Source: SZAS-103 sp964640525
GTDB taxonomy: Bacteria; Pseudomonadota; Gammaproteobacteria; Xanthomonadales; Xanthomonadaceae
NCBI GenBank assembly: GCA_964640525.1
Contig: CAZXGS010000018.1
Location: 1 to 47,785 of the forward strand
Reading direction: 5' to 3'
Length of the DNA stretch: 47,785 nt
Part shown: positions 35,182-46,016 of the stretch, one piece after another
Numbering within the stretch: the stretch's first letter is position 1
Layout: each line of letters opens with the position of its first letter
The notes under the pieces: generated by a model
What the model saw: only the letters and a program-made list of their open reading frames with translations
What the model was told of the DNA's origin: nothing
Databases searched by the model: none
Program-made: the position numbers and the translations under genes

Positions 35182-35849
35182 GCGAAAGCACCACGATCGG
35201 CTCCACCGATGTCGCGGCCTTCCTGCGCCGCAACCCGCGCTTCCTGCACGAGTACCCCGACCTGGCGCTGGGCCTGCTGGTGCCGCGCGAGGAAGGACGC
35301 GCAACCTCGCTGGCCAGCTACCAGCTCGACGTCCTGCGCGACAAGAACCGTGAGCTGAACAAGCGCCTGCATGAGTTGTTCCACAACGCGCAGGAGAACG
35401 AACGCCTGACCGTGCGCACCCATCAACTGGTGCTGGCGCTGATGCGAGCACGCAGCGCGGCGCAGACGCTGAAGGCGATGGCCGCCAGCCTCACCGAGGA
35501 CTTCCATGGCGACCTGGTGCGGATCGCGCTGCACGCGCCGGTGGAAGGGCTGGAGGGGGCGGACTGGCTGCAGAACCTGCCGCGCGATGCCGCAGTGCTG
35601 GCGCCGTTTGCTGAGTTCTTTGCCAGCGAGGCACCGTTGTGCGGGCGGTTGCAGGAGGAAAAGCTCGATGCCCTGTTCGGCGCGCGCAAGCACGAGGTGC
35701 AGTCATGCGCCCTGCTGCCGCTGCACGAGCGCGGCATGATCGCGATCGGCAGCAACGACCCGAACCGCTTCTACCCTGGCATGGGCACGTTGTTCCTGCG
35801 CCTGATGGGCGACAGCCTGGCGGTGGCGCTGGAGCGTTACGAGGGCTGA
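35178..35849 (+). CDS. DUF484 family (GAF-like) protein
   Basis: The 223-residue product matches DUF484: an N-terminal helical segment (VAAFLRRNPRFLHEYPDL), a coiled coil (RDKNRELNKRLHELFHNAQENERL) and a GAF-like domain ending SNDPNRFYPGMGTLFLRLMGDSLAVAL. The gene sits between dapF and xerC in many gammaproteobacteria. The role is unknown. It overlaps dapF by four bases. The repeat array begins about 190 bp after its stop. Confidence 0.93.
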   Translation: MSESTTIGSTDVAAFLRRNPRFLHEYPDLALGLLVPREEGRATSLASYQLDVLRDKNRELNKRLHELFHNAQENERLTVRTHQLVLALMRARSAAQTLKAMAASLTEDFHGDLVRIALHAPVEGLEGADWLQNLPRDAAVLAPFAEFFASEAPLCGRLQEEKLDALFGARKHEVQSCALLPLHERGMIAIGSNDPNRFYPGMGTLFLRLMGDSLAVALERYEG

Positions 35850-35937
35850 TCGCGGCAGCTTGGGCAGGGCCTGGAGACCGAACCGCGATGGCTGTGGGTT
35901 TTGCAGGATGAGCCAGACGTGCTCCAACCCAACCCTT

Positions 35938-35959
35938 CCTTTCGCCTGCGGCGAAAAGG
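35938..35959 (+). terminator. Hairpin downstream of DUF484 gene
   Basis: CCTTTCGCC and GGCGAAAAGG can pair around a TGC loop, with one bulged base. It lies 88 bp after the DUF484 stop. No T-tract follows, so termination is uncertain and the hairpin may belong to another repeat type. Confidence 0.35.
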
Positions 35960-36043
35960 CGGCGGCGGGCCGTCGCGCGCGGGATCTTCCCCGTCGTCTG
36001 CTGGCAGGGATGGCCAATGTCCGAGCGAGGCTTGGTGAGGACG

Positions 36044-36527
36044 CCGTTCGTGGTGAGCTTGTCGGGAAATCCGTTCGTGATGAGCTTGTCGGGAAATCCG
36101 TTCGTGGTGAACTTGTCGAACCACGCGGTTCGCGAATTCCGGGGTGCCCTTCGACAGGCTCAGGGCGAACGGTGTCAGGGGAACCCGTACGTCATGAATT
36201 GAACGCGAAATCCGTTCGTGGTGAGCCTGTCGAACCACGCTTTTCGCGAGATCCGGCACGCCCTTCGACAGGCTCAGGACGAACGGTTTCAAAAGAAACC
36301 ATTCATTTTGAATTGAATGGAAAATCCGTTCGTGGTGAGCCTGTCGAACCACGCCTTTCGCGAGATCCGGCGCGCCCTTCGGCAGGCTCAGGGCGAACGG
36401 TTTCAAAGGAAACCATTCATCTTGAATTGAACGGAAAATCCGTTCGTGGTGAGCCTGTCGAACCACGCCTTTCGCGAGATCCGGCGCGCCCTTCGACAGC
36501 CTCAGGGCGAACGGTTTCAACGGATGC
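36044..36527. repeat. 114-bp tandem repeat array with leading 27-bp repeats
   Basis: The repeat element AAATCCGTTCG recurs with exact 114-bp spacing at 36094, 36208, 36322 and 36436; the fourth unit is partial. Upstream, CCGTTCG elements at 36044, 36071 and 36098 are 27 bp apart. Each long unit carries the arms GTGAGCCTGTCGAA and TTCGACAGGCTCA in inverted orientation, so each can form a large hairpin. The array separates the DUF484 gene and xerC, which are normally adjacent. Copies are contiguous without spacers, so this is not CRISPR. The whole gap between the genes is 807 bp. Confidence 0.93.
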
Positions 36528-36656
36528 GTCCTTTCCTGGCACTGGTGGCTGGTCGAAATCAGCGTCCGAACCACGTCCACAGCCGGTTCGTGGTGAGCAG
36601 GGCTGGTCGAGAACGCAGTTCGAGCCAGCCCGTGTCGAACCAGCACCGACCCGACG

Positions 36657-37601
36657 ATGACCACGAACCCCACCGACATGCCTGCATCGACCAGCCCGCT
36701 GCTTGCGGCACGTGAGGCCTTCCTCGGCTGGCTTGCGGTCGAACGCCGGATGTCGCCGCACACCCTGGACGGTTACAGCCGTGACCTCCTCGCCTTGTGC
36801 GAGTTCCTCGACGCGCAAAGTCTGGATGCCTGGGACCAGCTCGACAATGAAGGGCTGCGTGCCTTCATCGCCGCCGAGCACCGCCGCGGCTTGGGCCCGA
36901 GTTCCCTGCAGCGTCGCCTGTCGGCCTGCCGCAGCTTCCTGGCGTGGCAGGTCAAACGCGGGATGCTGGCAGCCAACCCGGGTGCCGGCGTGCGGGCGCC
37001 CAGGGTGCAGCGCAAGCTGCCCAACGTGCTCGATCCGGACGAGATGACGCAACTGGTCGAGGTGCCTGCGGAGGGCAACCTCGGCAAGCGCGACCGCGCG
37101 CTGCTGGAGCTGATGTATTCCTCCGGCCTGCGGGTGTCGGAAACCTGCAGCCTGTGCTGGCGCGAGCTTGATCTGGACGAGGGACTGGTACGGGTCACCG
37201 GCAAGGGCGCCAAGGTTCGCATTGTGCCGGTCGGCCGTCACGCCGTCGCCGCGCTGCGCGCGTGGCGCGAGGAGTCGCTTCCATTGGACCCGGATGGCCG
37301 CGTGGACGCCGGGCGTCCGGTCTTCCCGGGCCGCGACGGCGGCGCGATCACCCCACGTGCAATCCAGTTGCGGCTGCGCCAGCTCGCCATGCAGCAGGGC
37401 ATCTTCAAGCGCGTCCACCCGCACCTGCTGCGCCACAGCTTCGCCAGTCACGTGCTCGAATCCTCCGGCGACCTGCGTGGCGTGCAGGAGTTGCTCGGCC
37501 ACGCCGACATCGCCACCACGCAGATCTACACGCACCTGGATTACCAGCATCTGGCCAAGGTCTACGATGCCGCGCACCCGCGCGCCAAGCGCAAACCGTG
37601 A
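36657..37601 (+). CDS. xerC: Tyrosine recombinase XerC
   Basis: The 314-residue product resolves chromosome dimers at dif together with XerD. The SAM-like N-terminal domain covers residues 15-105. The catalytic set is Arg159 (SGLRVSE), Lys183 (GKGAK), His256 and Arg259 (HPHLLRHSF), His282 (LLGHAD) and Tyr291 (YTHLD). Position next to dapF-DUF484 supports XerC over XerD. The start may instead be the ATG at 36678; neither has a clear ribosome site. Its promoter must lie in or beside the repeat array. Confidence 0.95.
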   Translation: MTTNPTDMPASTSPLLAAREAFLGWLAVERRMSPHTLDGYSRDLLALCEFLDAQSLDAWDQLDNEGLRAFIAAEHRRGLGPSSLQRRLSACRSFLAWQVKRGMLAANPGAGVRAPRVQRKLPNVLDPDEMTQLVEVPAEGNLGKRDRALLELMYSSGLRVSETCSLCWRELDLDEGLVRVTGKGAKVRIVPVGRHAVAALRAWREESLPLDPDGRVDAGRPVFPGRDGGAITPRAIQLRLRQLAMQQGIFKRVHPHLLRHSFASHVLESSGDLRGVQELLGHADIATTQIYTHLDYQHLAKVYDAAHPRAKRKP

Positions 37602-37620
37602 CTCCACCGGGACCGCCGCC

Positions 37621-37983
37621 ATGACCTCGCCGCACGTCACCCGCATCGTCCTCCACCGCGCCTCGCATGTGCTGGAGCTGTGCTTCGAGGACGGACAGAC
37701 GTTTCGTCTGCCGTGCGAGTACCTGCGGGTGGAATCGCCCAGCGCCGAGGTGCAGGGACACGGCCCCGGGCAGAGGGTGCTGGTGACCGGCAAGCGCGGG
37801 GTCAACATCGCCGCGATCGAGCCGGTCGGCCATTACGGCGTGTTGCTGCGCTTCGACGACGGGCATGCCAGCGGCATCTACAGTTGGTCACTGCTGCACA
37901 CGCTGGGCAGCGAACAGGCGACGCGCTGGGCCAGCTATCTGGCGGCGATGCAGGCCGCAGGGGCATCGCGCGAACCGCGCTGA
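37621..37983 (+). CDS. DUF971 family protein
   Basis: The 120-residue product matches DUF971, related to the N-terminal domain of gamma-butyrobetaine hydroxylases. Typical segments are LELCFEDGQTFRLPCEYLRVESPSAEVQGHG and YGVLLRFDDGHASGIYSW followed by LHTLG. Unlike many relatives it is not next to hslVU here. It starts 20 bp after xerC, so they are probably co-transcribed. The function is unclear. Confidence 0.92.
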   Translation: MTSPHVTRIVLHRASHVLELCFEDGQTFRLPCEYLRVESPSAEVQGHGPGQRVLVTGKRGVNIAAIEPVGHYGVLLRFDDGHASGIYSWSLLHTLGSEQATRWASYLAAMQAAGASREPR

Positions 37984-37999
37984 GGCGCCCTGGCGGTGC

Positions 38000-38185
38000 T
38001 CAGAACACGGTCATCAGTGCCAGCGCCAAAAGCGCGTAAATGGCGATCACGACCTTGAAATACACCGGTTCGGTGTCGTGCCGAATGCTGCGGCCCCATG
38101 CGCCTGATCGCGCGTACACCTGCCCGCGCCACGCCGACCACGCGGTGTAGCCGGCCAGCAGCACGCCCAGCAGTTTGAAGATCAT
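38000..38185 (-). CDS. Small two-helix membrane protein
   Basis: The 61-residue product has hydrophobic segments at residues 2-18 (IFKLLGVLLAGYTAWSAW) and 44-61 (FKVVIAIYALLALALMTVF), joined by a basic loop (GQVYARSGAWGRSIRHDTEP). A GTG one codon upstream is also possible. It resembles short conserved hypothetical proteins of Xanthomonadaceae, from memory. The function is unknown. It converges with the DUF971 gene. Confidence 0.65.
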   Translation of the reverse strand: MIFKLLGVLLAGYTAWSAWRGQVYARSGAWGRSIRHDTEPVYFKVVIAIYALLALALMTVF

Positions 38186-38366
38186 CACGATTCCATGCCT
38201 TGGCGATCCGTTGCGTCGATGATGCCGGTTCGCTGCGGTCGGCGCTGCAGGCGCGGTTGTCGTCGCGCGACGCGCGACGAAGGGTGGAGCGACGTGTCAC
38301 CTCACGGGACGAGCGGATCCGGCGGGCGGTCGGCGGCGCGTCGGACGTACCCGTCGCGGGACGGAT

Positions 38367-39170
38367 CTACGGCGTGCTGCGTCCCCTCGCGGCCGGCACG
38401 AAGCGGTGCGCCGCCATCCGTCCCAGCAACGCCAGGTATTGCTGGCGGTACGCGGCGTCGCGGAAGTCCATCGGCGTGCGGGTCATCTGCACCATGCAAC
38501 TGCCATCCTCGTTGCGCTCGATCGACGCCACACCGGTATCCTGTGCCGTGCGGTCGAAGCCCAGCACCTTGGTGGCATGCGGGCCGAACCAGCTCAGCCA
38601 GCCCATGCGCTCGCTGATCGACCAGCCGTAGCCGGAAGGGATGCGGATGCGGGTGTCCTGCAACGGCGGCAGGCCGGTCGCACGGGCGCGCGAGGGCACC
38701 CAGAGCGGTGAATCCGAGCGCACGTAAAAGGCCCCCGACAGCCACGCGAACTCGGGAAGTTTGCCGGCCAGCACCGGCGCGGCCGGCGCATCGCAGGGCA
38801 TGCGCAGGGAAAAGCGCGCCCAGTCCTCGGCGTAGTTGTCGGCGAACGGGCCGACGAAGCGACCGGCACTGATGCGGATGTGGTTGCGGCTGCTCGCGGC
38901 ATTGGTCAGCGTCACCTGGCGCTTGTGCGACTTCCAGGCGGCCTCGACTTCCTTGCGGATGCTGGTGCGAAACGGTGCCGGGAACACGTCGTGCACGCTG
39001 TGCCGAATCGGCTCCTTGATGAAGGCTTCGGCTTCCTCGACGAAACGCTCGATCAGTTCGGCGGTCATCATCTCGGCATGGCAGTAACCGCACAGCTCGA
39101 CGGTGTCGGGCCAGTGCATCAGCGTGATCGGGATGACGCGCTCGTCGGCGTGCCTGGTCGAATCGTTCAT
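38367..39170 (-). CDS. Protein of unknown function
   Basis: The 267-residue product has no signal peptide or membrane helix. It is balanced in composition and looks like a real soluble protein. Noticeable are a CGYC pair near residue 28 (ELCGYCHAEMM), DVFPAPFRTSIRKEVEAAWKSHK in the first half and GYGWSISERMGWLSWFGPHATKVLGFDRT in the second. I do not recognise a family. The ATG at 39170 gives MNDSTRHADERVI; the two codons that follow an upstream alternative add only six residues. Confidence 0.72.
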   Translation of the reverse strand: MNDSTRHADERVIPITLMHWPDTVELCGYCHAEMMTAELIERFVEEAEAFIKEPIRHSVHDVFPAPFRTSIRKEVEAAWKSHKRQVTLTNAASSRNHIRISAGRFVGPFADNYAEDWARFSLRMPCDAPAAPVLAGKLPEFAWLSGAFYVRSDSPLWVPSRARATGLPPLQDTRIRIPSGYGWSISERMGWLSWFGPHATKVLGFDRTAQDTGVASIERNEDGSCMVQMTRTPMDFRDAAYRQQYLALLGRMAAHRFVPAARGRSTP

Positions 39171-39261
39171 GGACTGCCGTGGCGGCAAGCTGAGCCGGGC
39201 ATTCTAGCGCGGTGCGGCAGCGTTTCCCGTGCGGCAGCAGCCATCGTGCCGCGGTAAGGGC

Positions 39262-39627
39262 TCATGGCCGTGTCCTGGCGAATGCGACCAGGAACAACAA
39301 CGCGAACACCAGATCGATGCAGCCCACGGCCAGCGTTGCTCCTGACGTTCTTCCCTGCATCCACAGCGCCACGCAGGCGGCACCGAAGCCGATTTTTTCC
39401 AGGGCGCCCGGCAGCATCGCCGGGCGGTAGCGCGGCGGGTCCCGGGCGATCAGCACGAACAGGACCTGCCACGCCAGCGCCACGCCGAGGAAGCCGTAGT
39501 AGTACTCGGGGTGGGTGATGGCGGGCGGGAAGTCCCGTCCGTTCTTCGCCTCCATGAAGTACTGCGGGACGATGCCGACGAAGCCGTAGGCCGCTGCGAC
39601 GGCAAACACGCGCTTGGCAAAGGTCAT
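39262..39627 (-). CDS. Small integral membrane protein
   Basis: The 121-residue product has about four hydrophobic segments: VFAVAAAYGFVGIVPQYF, FLGVALAWQVLFVLIA, IGFGAACVALWM and GCIDLVFALLFLVAFA. The loop after the first helix has PAITHPEYYYGF. No family with a known role is recognised. It lies 49 bp downstream of the L7/L12-like gene on the same strand, so they may be co-transcribed. Confidence 0.75.
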   Translation of the reverse strand: MTFAKRVFAVAAAYGFVGIVPQYFMEAKNGRDFPPAITHPEYYYGFLGVALAWQVLFVLIARDPPRYRPAMLPGALEKIGFGAACVALWMQGRTSGATLAVGCIDLVFALLFLVAFARTRP

Positions 39628-39676
39628 GGGAATTACCTTGGCGGGAAGGGGGCGGGCCGCGACGACGGTGGCGGAA

Positions 39677-39946
39677 TCAGAACCGACCGCTCAGCTTGAG
39701 GCAGGCGATCACCGCGGCGATCATCGCCAGCACCCAGGTGAGGATGCGCCAGCCGCTTCCGGACCGTGGGCTCGCGGACGCGCATTGCTTCTTCAGCCAC
39801 GGATCGGCGGACAAGGCAGCCTCGACGGCGTCGGTCGCCGCGCCCACATCCACGCCCTGTCGTTCGCGCACCAGCCGGATCGCCTCGATTTTGCGTCCAT
39901 GGCGCAAGGCTTGCAGGGCTTCGTCGGGCAGCTTCGGTGGCGCCAT
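39677..39946 (-). CDS. Small membrane protein with ribosomal L7/L12-C-terminal-like motif
   Basis: The 89-residue product starts with a helical segment, PDEALQALRHGRKIEAIRLV, followed by GVDVGAATDAVEAAL. This matches the motif shared with the L7/L12 C-terminal domain and common in small bacterial proteins. A C-terminal membrane helix follows (WRILTWVLAMIAAVIACLKL). The ATG at 39946 is chosen because the upstream frame is low-complexity. The function is unknown. Confidence 0.72.
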   Translation of the reverse strand: MAPPKLPDEALQALRHGRKIEAIRLVRERQGVDVGAATDAVEAALSADPWLKKQCASASPRSGSGWRILTWVLAMIAAVIACLKLSGRF

Positions 39947-40134
39947 CGGCCTTCCCCGGGTCGGCAATTCCGGGCCGATGCTGCCCGCGGTGCCGGGCGC
40001 CGTCAATCGTGCTTCGTGCCCGGCTGGCGCCGCCGATGGCACCCGCGGTCGCGTTTGCGCACACGGGTGGATCGCGGATGGCGCGACACCGGGCCAAGGG
40101 TCGGGTGCTGGCCCCAGGCACGCCCACCGCTGCC

Positions 40135-40803
40135 TCATTCCCGCTCGAACGCCGCCAGTTCGTCCAGTGCTGCCTGGGCCCGTCGCAGGCTGCCACCGGC
40201 CGCGCTGGCGTCGACCTTGCGGCCGAACGCCGCGCGTTCGGGGCGGTGCGCCCAGCGATGGAACCACCACGTCCCCAGCAGGCCAGCCGCACCGATCGCG
40301 AGCTGGCTCCAGATCACCTCCGGGGCCGTGTCCATGATCCGTCCCGCGGTCAGCGCCAGCAGCAGCGGCGCGGTCAGGAACCACCACGGCAGGCCGACCG
40401 CAAGCGCGCCGCCGACGGCGTAGGTCTGGCGCAGCTTGAGCAGGCGGCGCTGGAGCTCCAGCACCGGCGCGGCGTGGTCAATGCGCGCGATCTGGCCTTC
40501 CACCAGGCCGCCGACCACGATCAGGCCGATGCAATACAGGTGCATGACCAGGCCGCCGATCAGGGCCGCCGGCCGGTCCAGGTGGTGGATCCAGATCGGC
40601 GCGAACACCAGGCAGCCGGCGGCGCCGATCAGCATCTGGAGCGCCTGCCCCCACACCAGCGGGCGCAGGCCGCGGCGCAGGCGATCCAGCCGCGACTCGC
40701 GCACCAGCGCCAGCCCCAGTGCGTTCTGGCGGGTCAGGCGTTCGTCAAGCACCTTCCACGCGGCCTTGATGTCATCGAGTTCCATGGCGTCGTTTGCGTT
40801 CAT
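40135..40803 (-). CDS. Membrane protein encoded with an ECF sigma factor (possible anti-sigma)
   Basis: The 222-residue product has a cytoplasmic N-terminal part (MELDDIKAAWKVLDERLTRQ) followed by about four membrane helices (QMLIGAAGCLVFAPIW, LIGGLVMHLYCIGLIVVGGL, VGGALAVGLPWWFL, LAIGAAGLLGTWWF) and a charged C-terminus. Its start overlaps the sigma gene by four bases, so it is co-translated. Location suggests control of the sigma factor, although no zinc anti-sigma motif is present. An ATG at 40785 is an alternative start. Confidence 0.78.
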   Translation of the reverse strand: MNANDAMELDDIKAAWKVLDERLTRQNALGLALVRESRLDRLRRGLRPLVWGQALQMLIGAAGCLVFAPIWIHHLDRPAALIGGLVMHLYCIGLIVVGGLVEGQIARIDHAAPVLELQRRLLKLRQTYAVGGALAVGLPWWFLTAPLLLALTAGRIMDTAPEVIWSQLAIGAAGLLGTWWFHRWAHRPERAAFGRKVDASAAGGSLRRAQAALDELAAFERE

Positions 40804-41306
40804 CGTGCGGTCTCCGTGAGGCCCGAGCGGATGCGTTGCTTCAGGCGATTGATCTTGGTAGCTACGTTGGTCGTGGTGATGCCGAGTACCTCGGCGATCT
40901 CGGCATGGCTGCGCTCGTCCAGATAGAGCAGCATCAGTGCGCGGTCGAACGGGCCCAGCGCGTCGATGCAGCGGCGCAGGTCCTGCAGGCGTTCCTCGGT
41001 TTCCGGAGTCAGGGCGTCCTCGTCGGCGAGGTCGTGGAGATCCTCGTCCAGCGCCACGCTGTGGCGCTCGCGCAGCCCAGCGCCACGCGCATGCGAGATC
41101 GCCACGTTCAGTCCGATCCGGTACAGCCAGGTCGGAAACGCGCGCGCCTGGTCGTACCTGCCGAACGAGCGCCAGGCCTGGATCGCGATTTCCTGTGCCA
41201 GGTCGCGCCGATCCTCCGGATTGCGGCAATACATCGCCGCGATCTTGAGCACGATCCGCTCGTGCCGTGCGAGCAATGCCTGGAACCTGTCCCGGTCCTG
41301 ACCCAT
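40800..41306 (-). CDS. ECF-type RNA polymerase sigma factor
   Basis: The 168-residue product has sigma region 2 (residues about 10-75; CRNPEDRRDLAQEIAIQAWRSFGRYDQARAFPTWLYRIGLNVAISHAR) and region 4 (residues about 115-160; ALGPFDRALMLLYLDERSHAEIAEVLGITTTNVATKINRLKQRI). The linker is acidic. ATG at 41306 (MGQDRDRF) is the best family start; an in-frame ATG at 41387 would add 27 residues. The downstream gene overlaps by four bases and encodes a membrane protein. Confidence 0.92.
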   Translation of the reverse strand: MGQDRDRFQALLARHERIVLKIAAMYCRNPEDRRDLAQEIAIQAWRSFGRYDQARAFPTWLYRIGLNVAISHARGAGLRERHSVALDEDLHDLADEDALTPETEERLQDLRRCIDALGPFDRALMLLYLDERSHAEIAEVLGITTTNVATKINRLKQRIRSGLTETAR

Positions 41307-41390
41307 CGCGATGTCTGCCGTGGCCGTGTGCACCGTCCGTCTCCGAATCCTGCCTGATCTGCACGGTGATTCGCGCCAGCCGGGCAAACA

Positions 41391-41410
41391 TCACACCCGC
41401 GCCGGTGTGA
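41391..41410. promoter_or_regulatory. Inverted repeat upstream of the sigma factor operon
   Basis: TCACACC (41391-41397) and GGTGTGA (41404-41410) are perfect inverted arms around six bases. The site lies 85 bp from the sigma start and about 105 bp before leuS, in the shared divergent region. It could be an operator for either gene. Confidence 0.4.
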
Positions 41411-41515
41411 CGGGCGGCAAGGCGGGGCCGGGGGGCGCCGCGGCGGCTTTGCTTCCCCCGGATGCTGCACTGCGATAACCTGCAGGTTTCCCGCGTCCTG
41501 ACGCCGCATCTCGCC

Positions 41516-44329
<2,814 letters not shown>

Positions 44330-44427
44330 GGGCAGGACACGGCGATGCGGGCGCGTGGCCACTCACCCCGCCATGCGCCGTATCATCGCCACCGCGACCT
44401 GCCTTCGCCCCGCACCGGAACCGCCCC

Positions 44428-44940
44428 ATGAGCCTGCGCCGTCCCATCGTTCCCCTGGCCTGCGCGCTGGTGCTGGCGCTGGCCGGCTGCGGCTTTCACC
44501 CGCGCGGCGCAGCGGGCCTTCCGGCATCGCTGGGGCCGGTGAAGGTGTTCTCGGTCGATCCCTACAGCGCGCTGGTGGACGACTTGCGACGCAGCATCGC
44601 GCGTGCCGGCTCGGCATCGCCCGGCGTCGCCGATGCGGCAGGCGTCACCCTGGTGATTGCCGGCGAGGGCTGGGATCAGCAGCCGTTGAGCGTCAACGCG
44701 CACGCGCAGGCCACCGAGTATTACCTCACCTACGTGGTGAAGTACGAACTGCTCGATGCCAGCCACAAGGCCATCGTGCCGATGCAGCAGGTGCGGCTGC
44801 AGCGTGACTACCAGTACGATGCGGCGCACGCGCTGGGCTCGGCGCAGGAACAGGACACGATCCACGAAGAAATGCGTCGCGACATGGCCGCGATGATCCT
44901 GCGCCAGCTTGGCGTGGCGCTGCGCAACGACCACCACTGA
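44428..44940 (+). CDS. lptE: LPS-assembly lipoprotein LptE
   Basis: The 170-residue product is the outer-membrane lipoprotein that plugs LptD during lipopolysaccharide insertion. The lipobox LAGC places the lipidated Cys at residue 21, followed by the family segment GFHPRGA. Later features are ATEYYLTYVVKYELLD and RLQRDYQYDAAHALGSAQEQDTIHEEMRRDMAAMILRQL, both typical. leuS-lptE-holA is a conserved order. The intergenic distance to leuS is 98 bp and may include a promoter (TATCAT near 44389). Confidence 0.94.
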   Translation: MSLRRPIVPLACALVLALAGCGFHPRGAAGLPASLGPVKVFSVDPYSALVDDLRRSIARAGSASPGVADAAGVTLVIAGEGWDQQPLSVNAHAQATEYYLTYVVKYELLDASHKAIVPMQQVRLQRDYQYDAAHALGSAQEQDTIHEEMRRDMAAMILRQLGVALRNDHH

Positions 44941-44960
44941 GCGCAGCCGGGCAGGCGCGA

Positions 44961-46016
44961 ATGCAATTCCAGGACGAAAAGGCCTTCACGCGTGCGCTGG
45001 CGGCCAAGCCGCTGCCGCCGGCGATCCTGGTCGCCGGCGTGGATGAGCTGCGCGTCATCGAGGCCGGCGATGCGGTGCGCGCCAAGGCACGCCGCGAGGG
45101 ATTCGAGCGCAGCACGTACGAGGTCGAGGGCCGCTTCGATTGGGATCGGCTGGTTGGCGATTTCTCGGAGATGAGCCTTTTCGCCAGCGCGCGCCTGCTC
45201 GATTTGCGCATGCCGGAAGGCAAGGTGGGCAAGGACGGCAGCGCGGTGATCGCCGGGTTCTGCAAGGATCCGCCGCCGGGCACCACGCTGCTGGTCAGTT
45301 TCATGCCGTGGCGCCGCGATCAGGCGGCAGCTGCGTGGGTCAAGGCGATTGCCGCGGTGGGACACGTGTTGGCCATGTGGGCGCTGGATCGCTCCAAATT
45401 GCCGGAGTGGGTGCAGGCCCGCCTGCGCGCGCGCGGCATCGAGGCCAGCCAGGACGCCGCGATGCTGCTGGCCGAGCGGGTCGAGGGCAACCTGTTGGCG
45501 GCGGCGCAGGAGGTGGACAAGCTTGCCCTGCTGCTGGCTGGCGGGCAGGGCGCGGTGGGGCCGGATGGTGCACGCATCGATGTGGCGACGATGGAACGGC
45601 TGGTTGCCGATGCGGCGCGCTTCGACGTGTTCAAGCTGGTCGATGCCAGCCTCGCCGGGGATACCGCGCGTGCGCTGCGCATCGTGCGCGCGCTGCGCGC
45701 CGAGGGCGAGACGGTGCCGGCACTGCTGGGCGCCATCGCCTCGCAGTTGCGGGCGCTGGCGGAGCTGGCTGCGGACGCGGCGGGCGGCGGCGTGCAGGCG
45801 GCGATGCAGGCACGCGGGATTTGGGAGTTCCGGCAGGCACTGTACCGGCGCGCGCTGGAACGCCATGATTTTCGGCAGTGGGAGACCTTCGCGATCGAGG
45901 TCGGTCGCATCGATCGCATCGCCAAGGGCCGCGGTGAGGGCGATGCGTGGGTCGCGCTGGAGCGCCTGCTGGCTGCGGTGGCGACGCCTCGCGCGCGGCG
46001 CCTGCTGGAGGCCTGA
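44961..46016 (+). CDS. holA: DNA polymerase III subunit delta
   Basis: The 351-residue product is the clamp-loader delta subunit that opens the beta clamp. The N-terminal domain has PPAILVAGVDELRVIEAGDAVR, then YEVEGRFDWDRLVGDFSEMSLFASARLLDLRMP. The central domain has AMLLAERVEGNLLAAAQEVDKLALL, and the C-terminal collar GDTARALRIVRALRAEGETVPALLGAIASQLRAL. Length is normal. The start is 21 bp after lptE. The stop overlaps the nadD start by one base. Confidence 0.95.
   Translation: MQFQDEKAFTRALAAKPLPPAILVAGVDELRVIEAGDAVRAKARREGFERSTYEVEGRFDWDRLVGDFSEMSLFASARLLDLRMPEGKVGKDGSAVIAGFCKDPPPGTTLLVSFMPWRRDQAAAAWVKAIAAVGHVLAMWALDRSKLPEWVQARLRARGIEASQDAAMLLAERVEGNLLAAAQEVDKLALLLAGGQGAVGPDGARIDVATMERLVADAARFDVFKLVDASLAGDTARALRIVRALRAEGETVPALLGAIASQLRALAELAADAAGGGVQAAMQARGIWEFRQALYRRALERHDFRQWETFAIEVGRIDRIAKGRGEGDAWVALERLLAAVATPRARRLLEA

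Noticed and set aside
36044..36527. CRISPR array
   Set aside because: The 114-bp units are contiguous and near-identical throughout, with no unique spacers of constant length and no cas genes in the window.
35860..36660. A protein gene made of 38-residue repeats across the array
   Set aside because: Several frames on both strands are open only because 114 is divisible by three. There is no ribosome site, signal or family content, and the same DNA is intergenic elsewhere.
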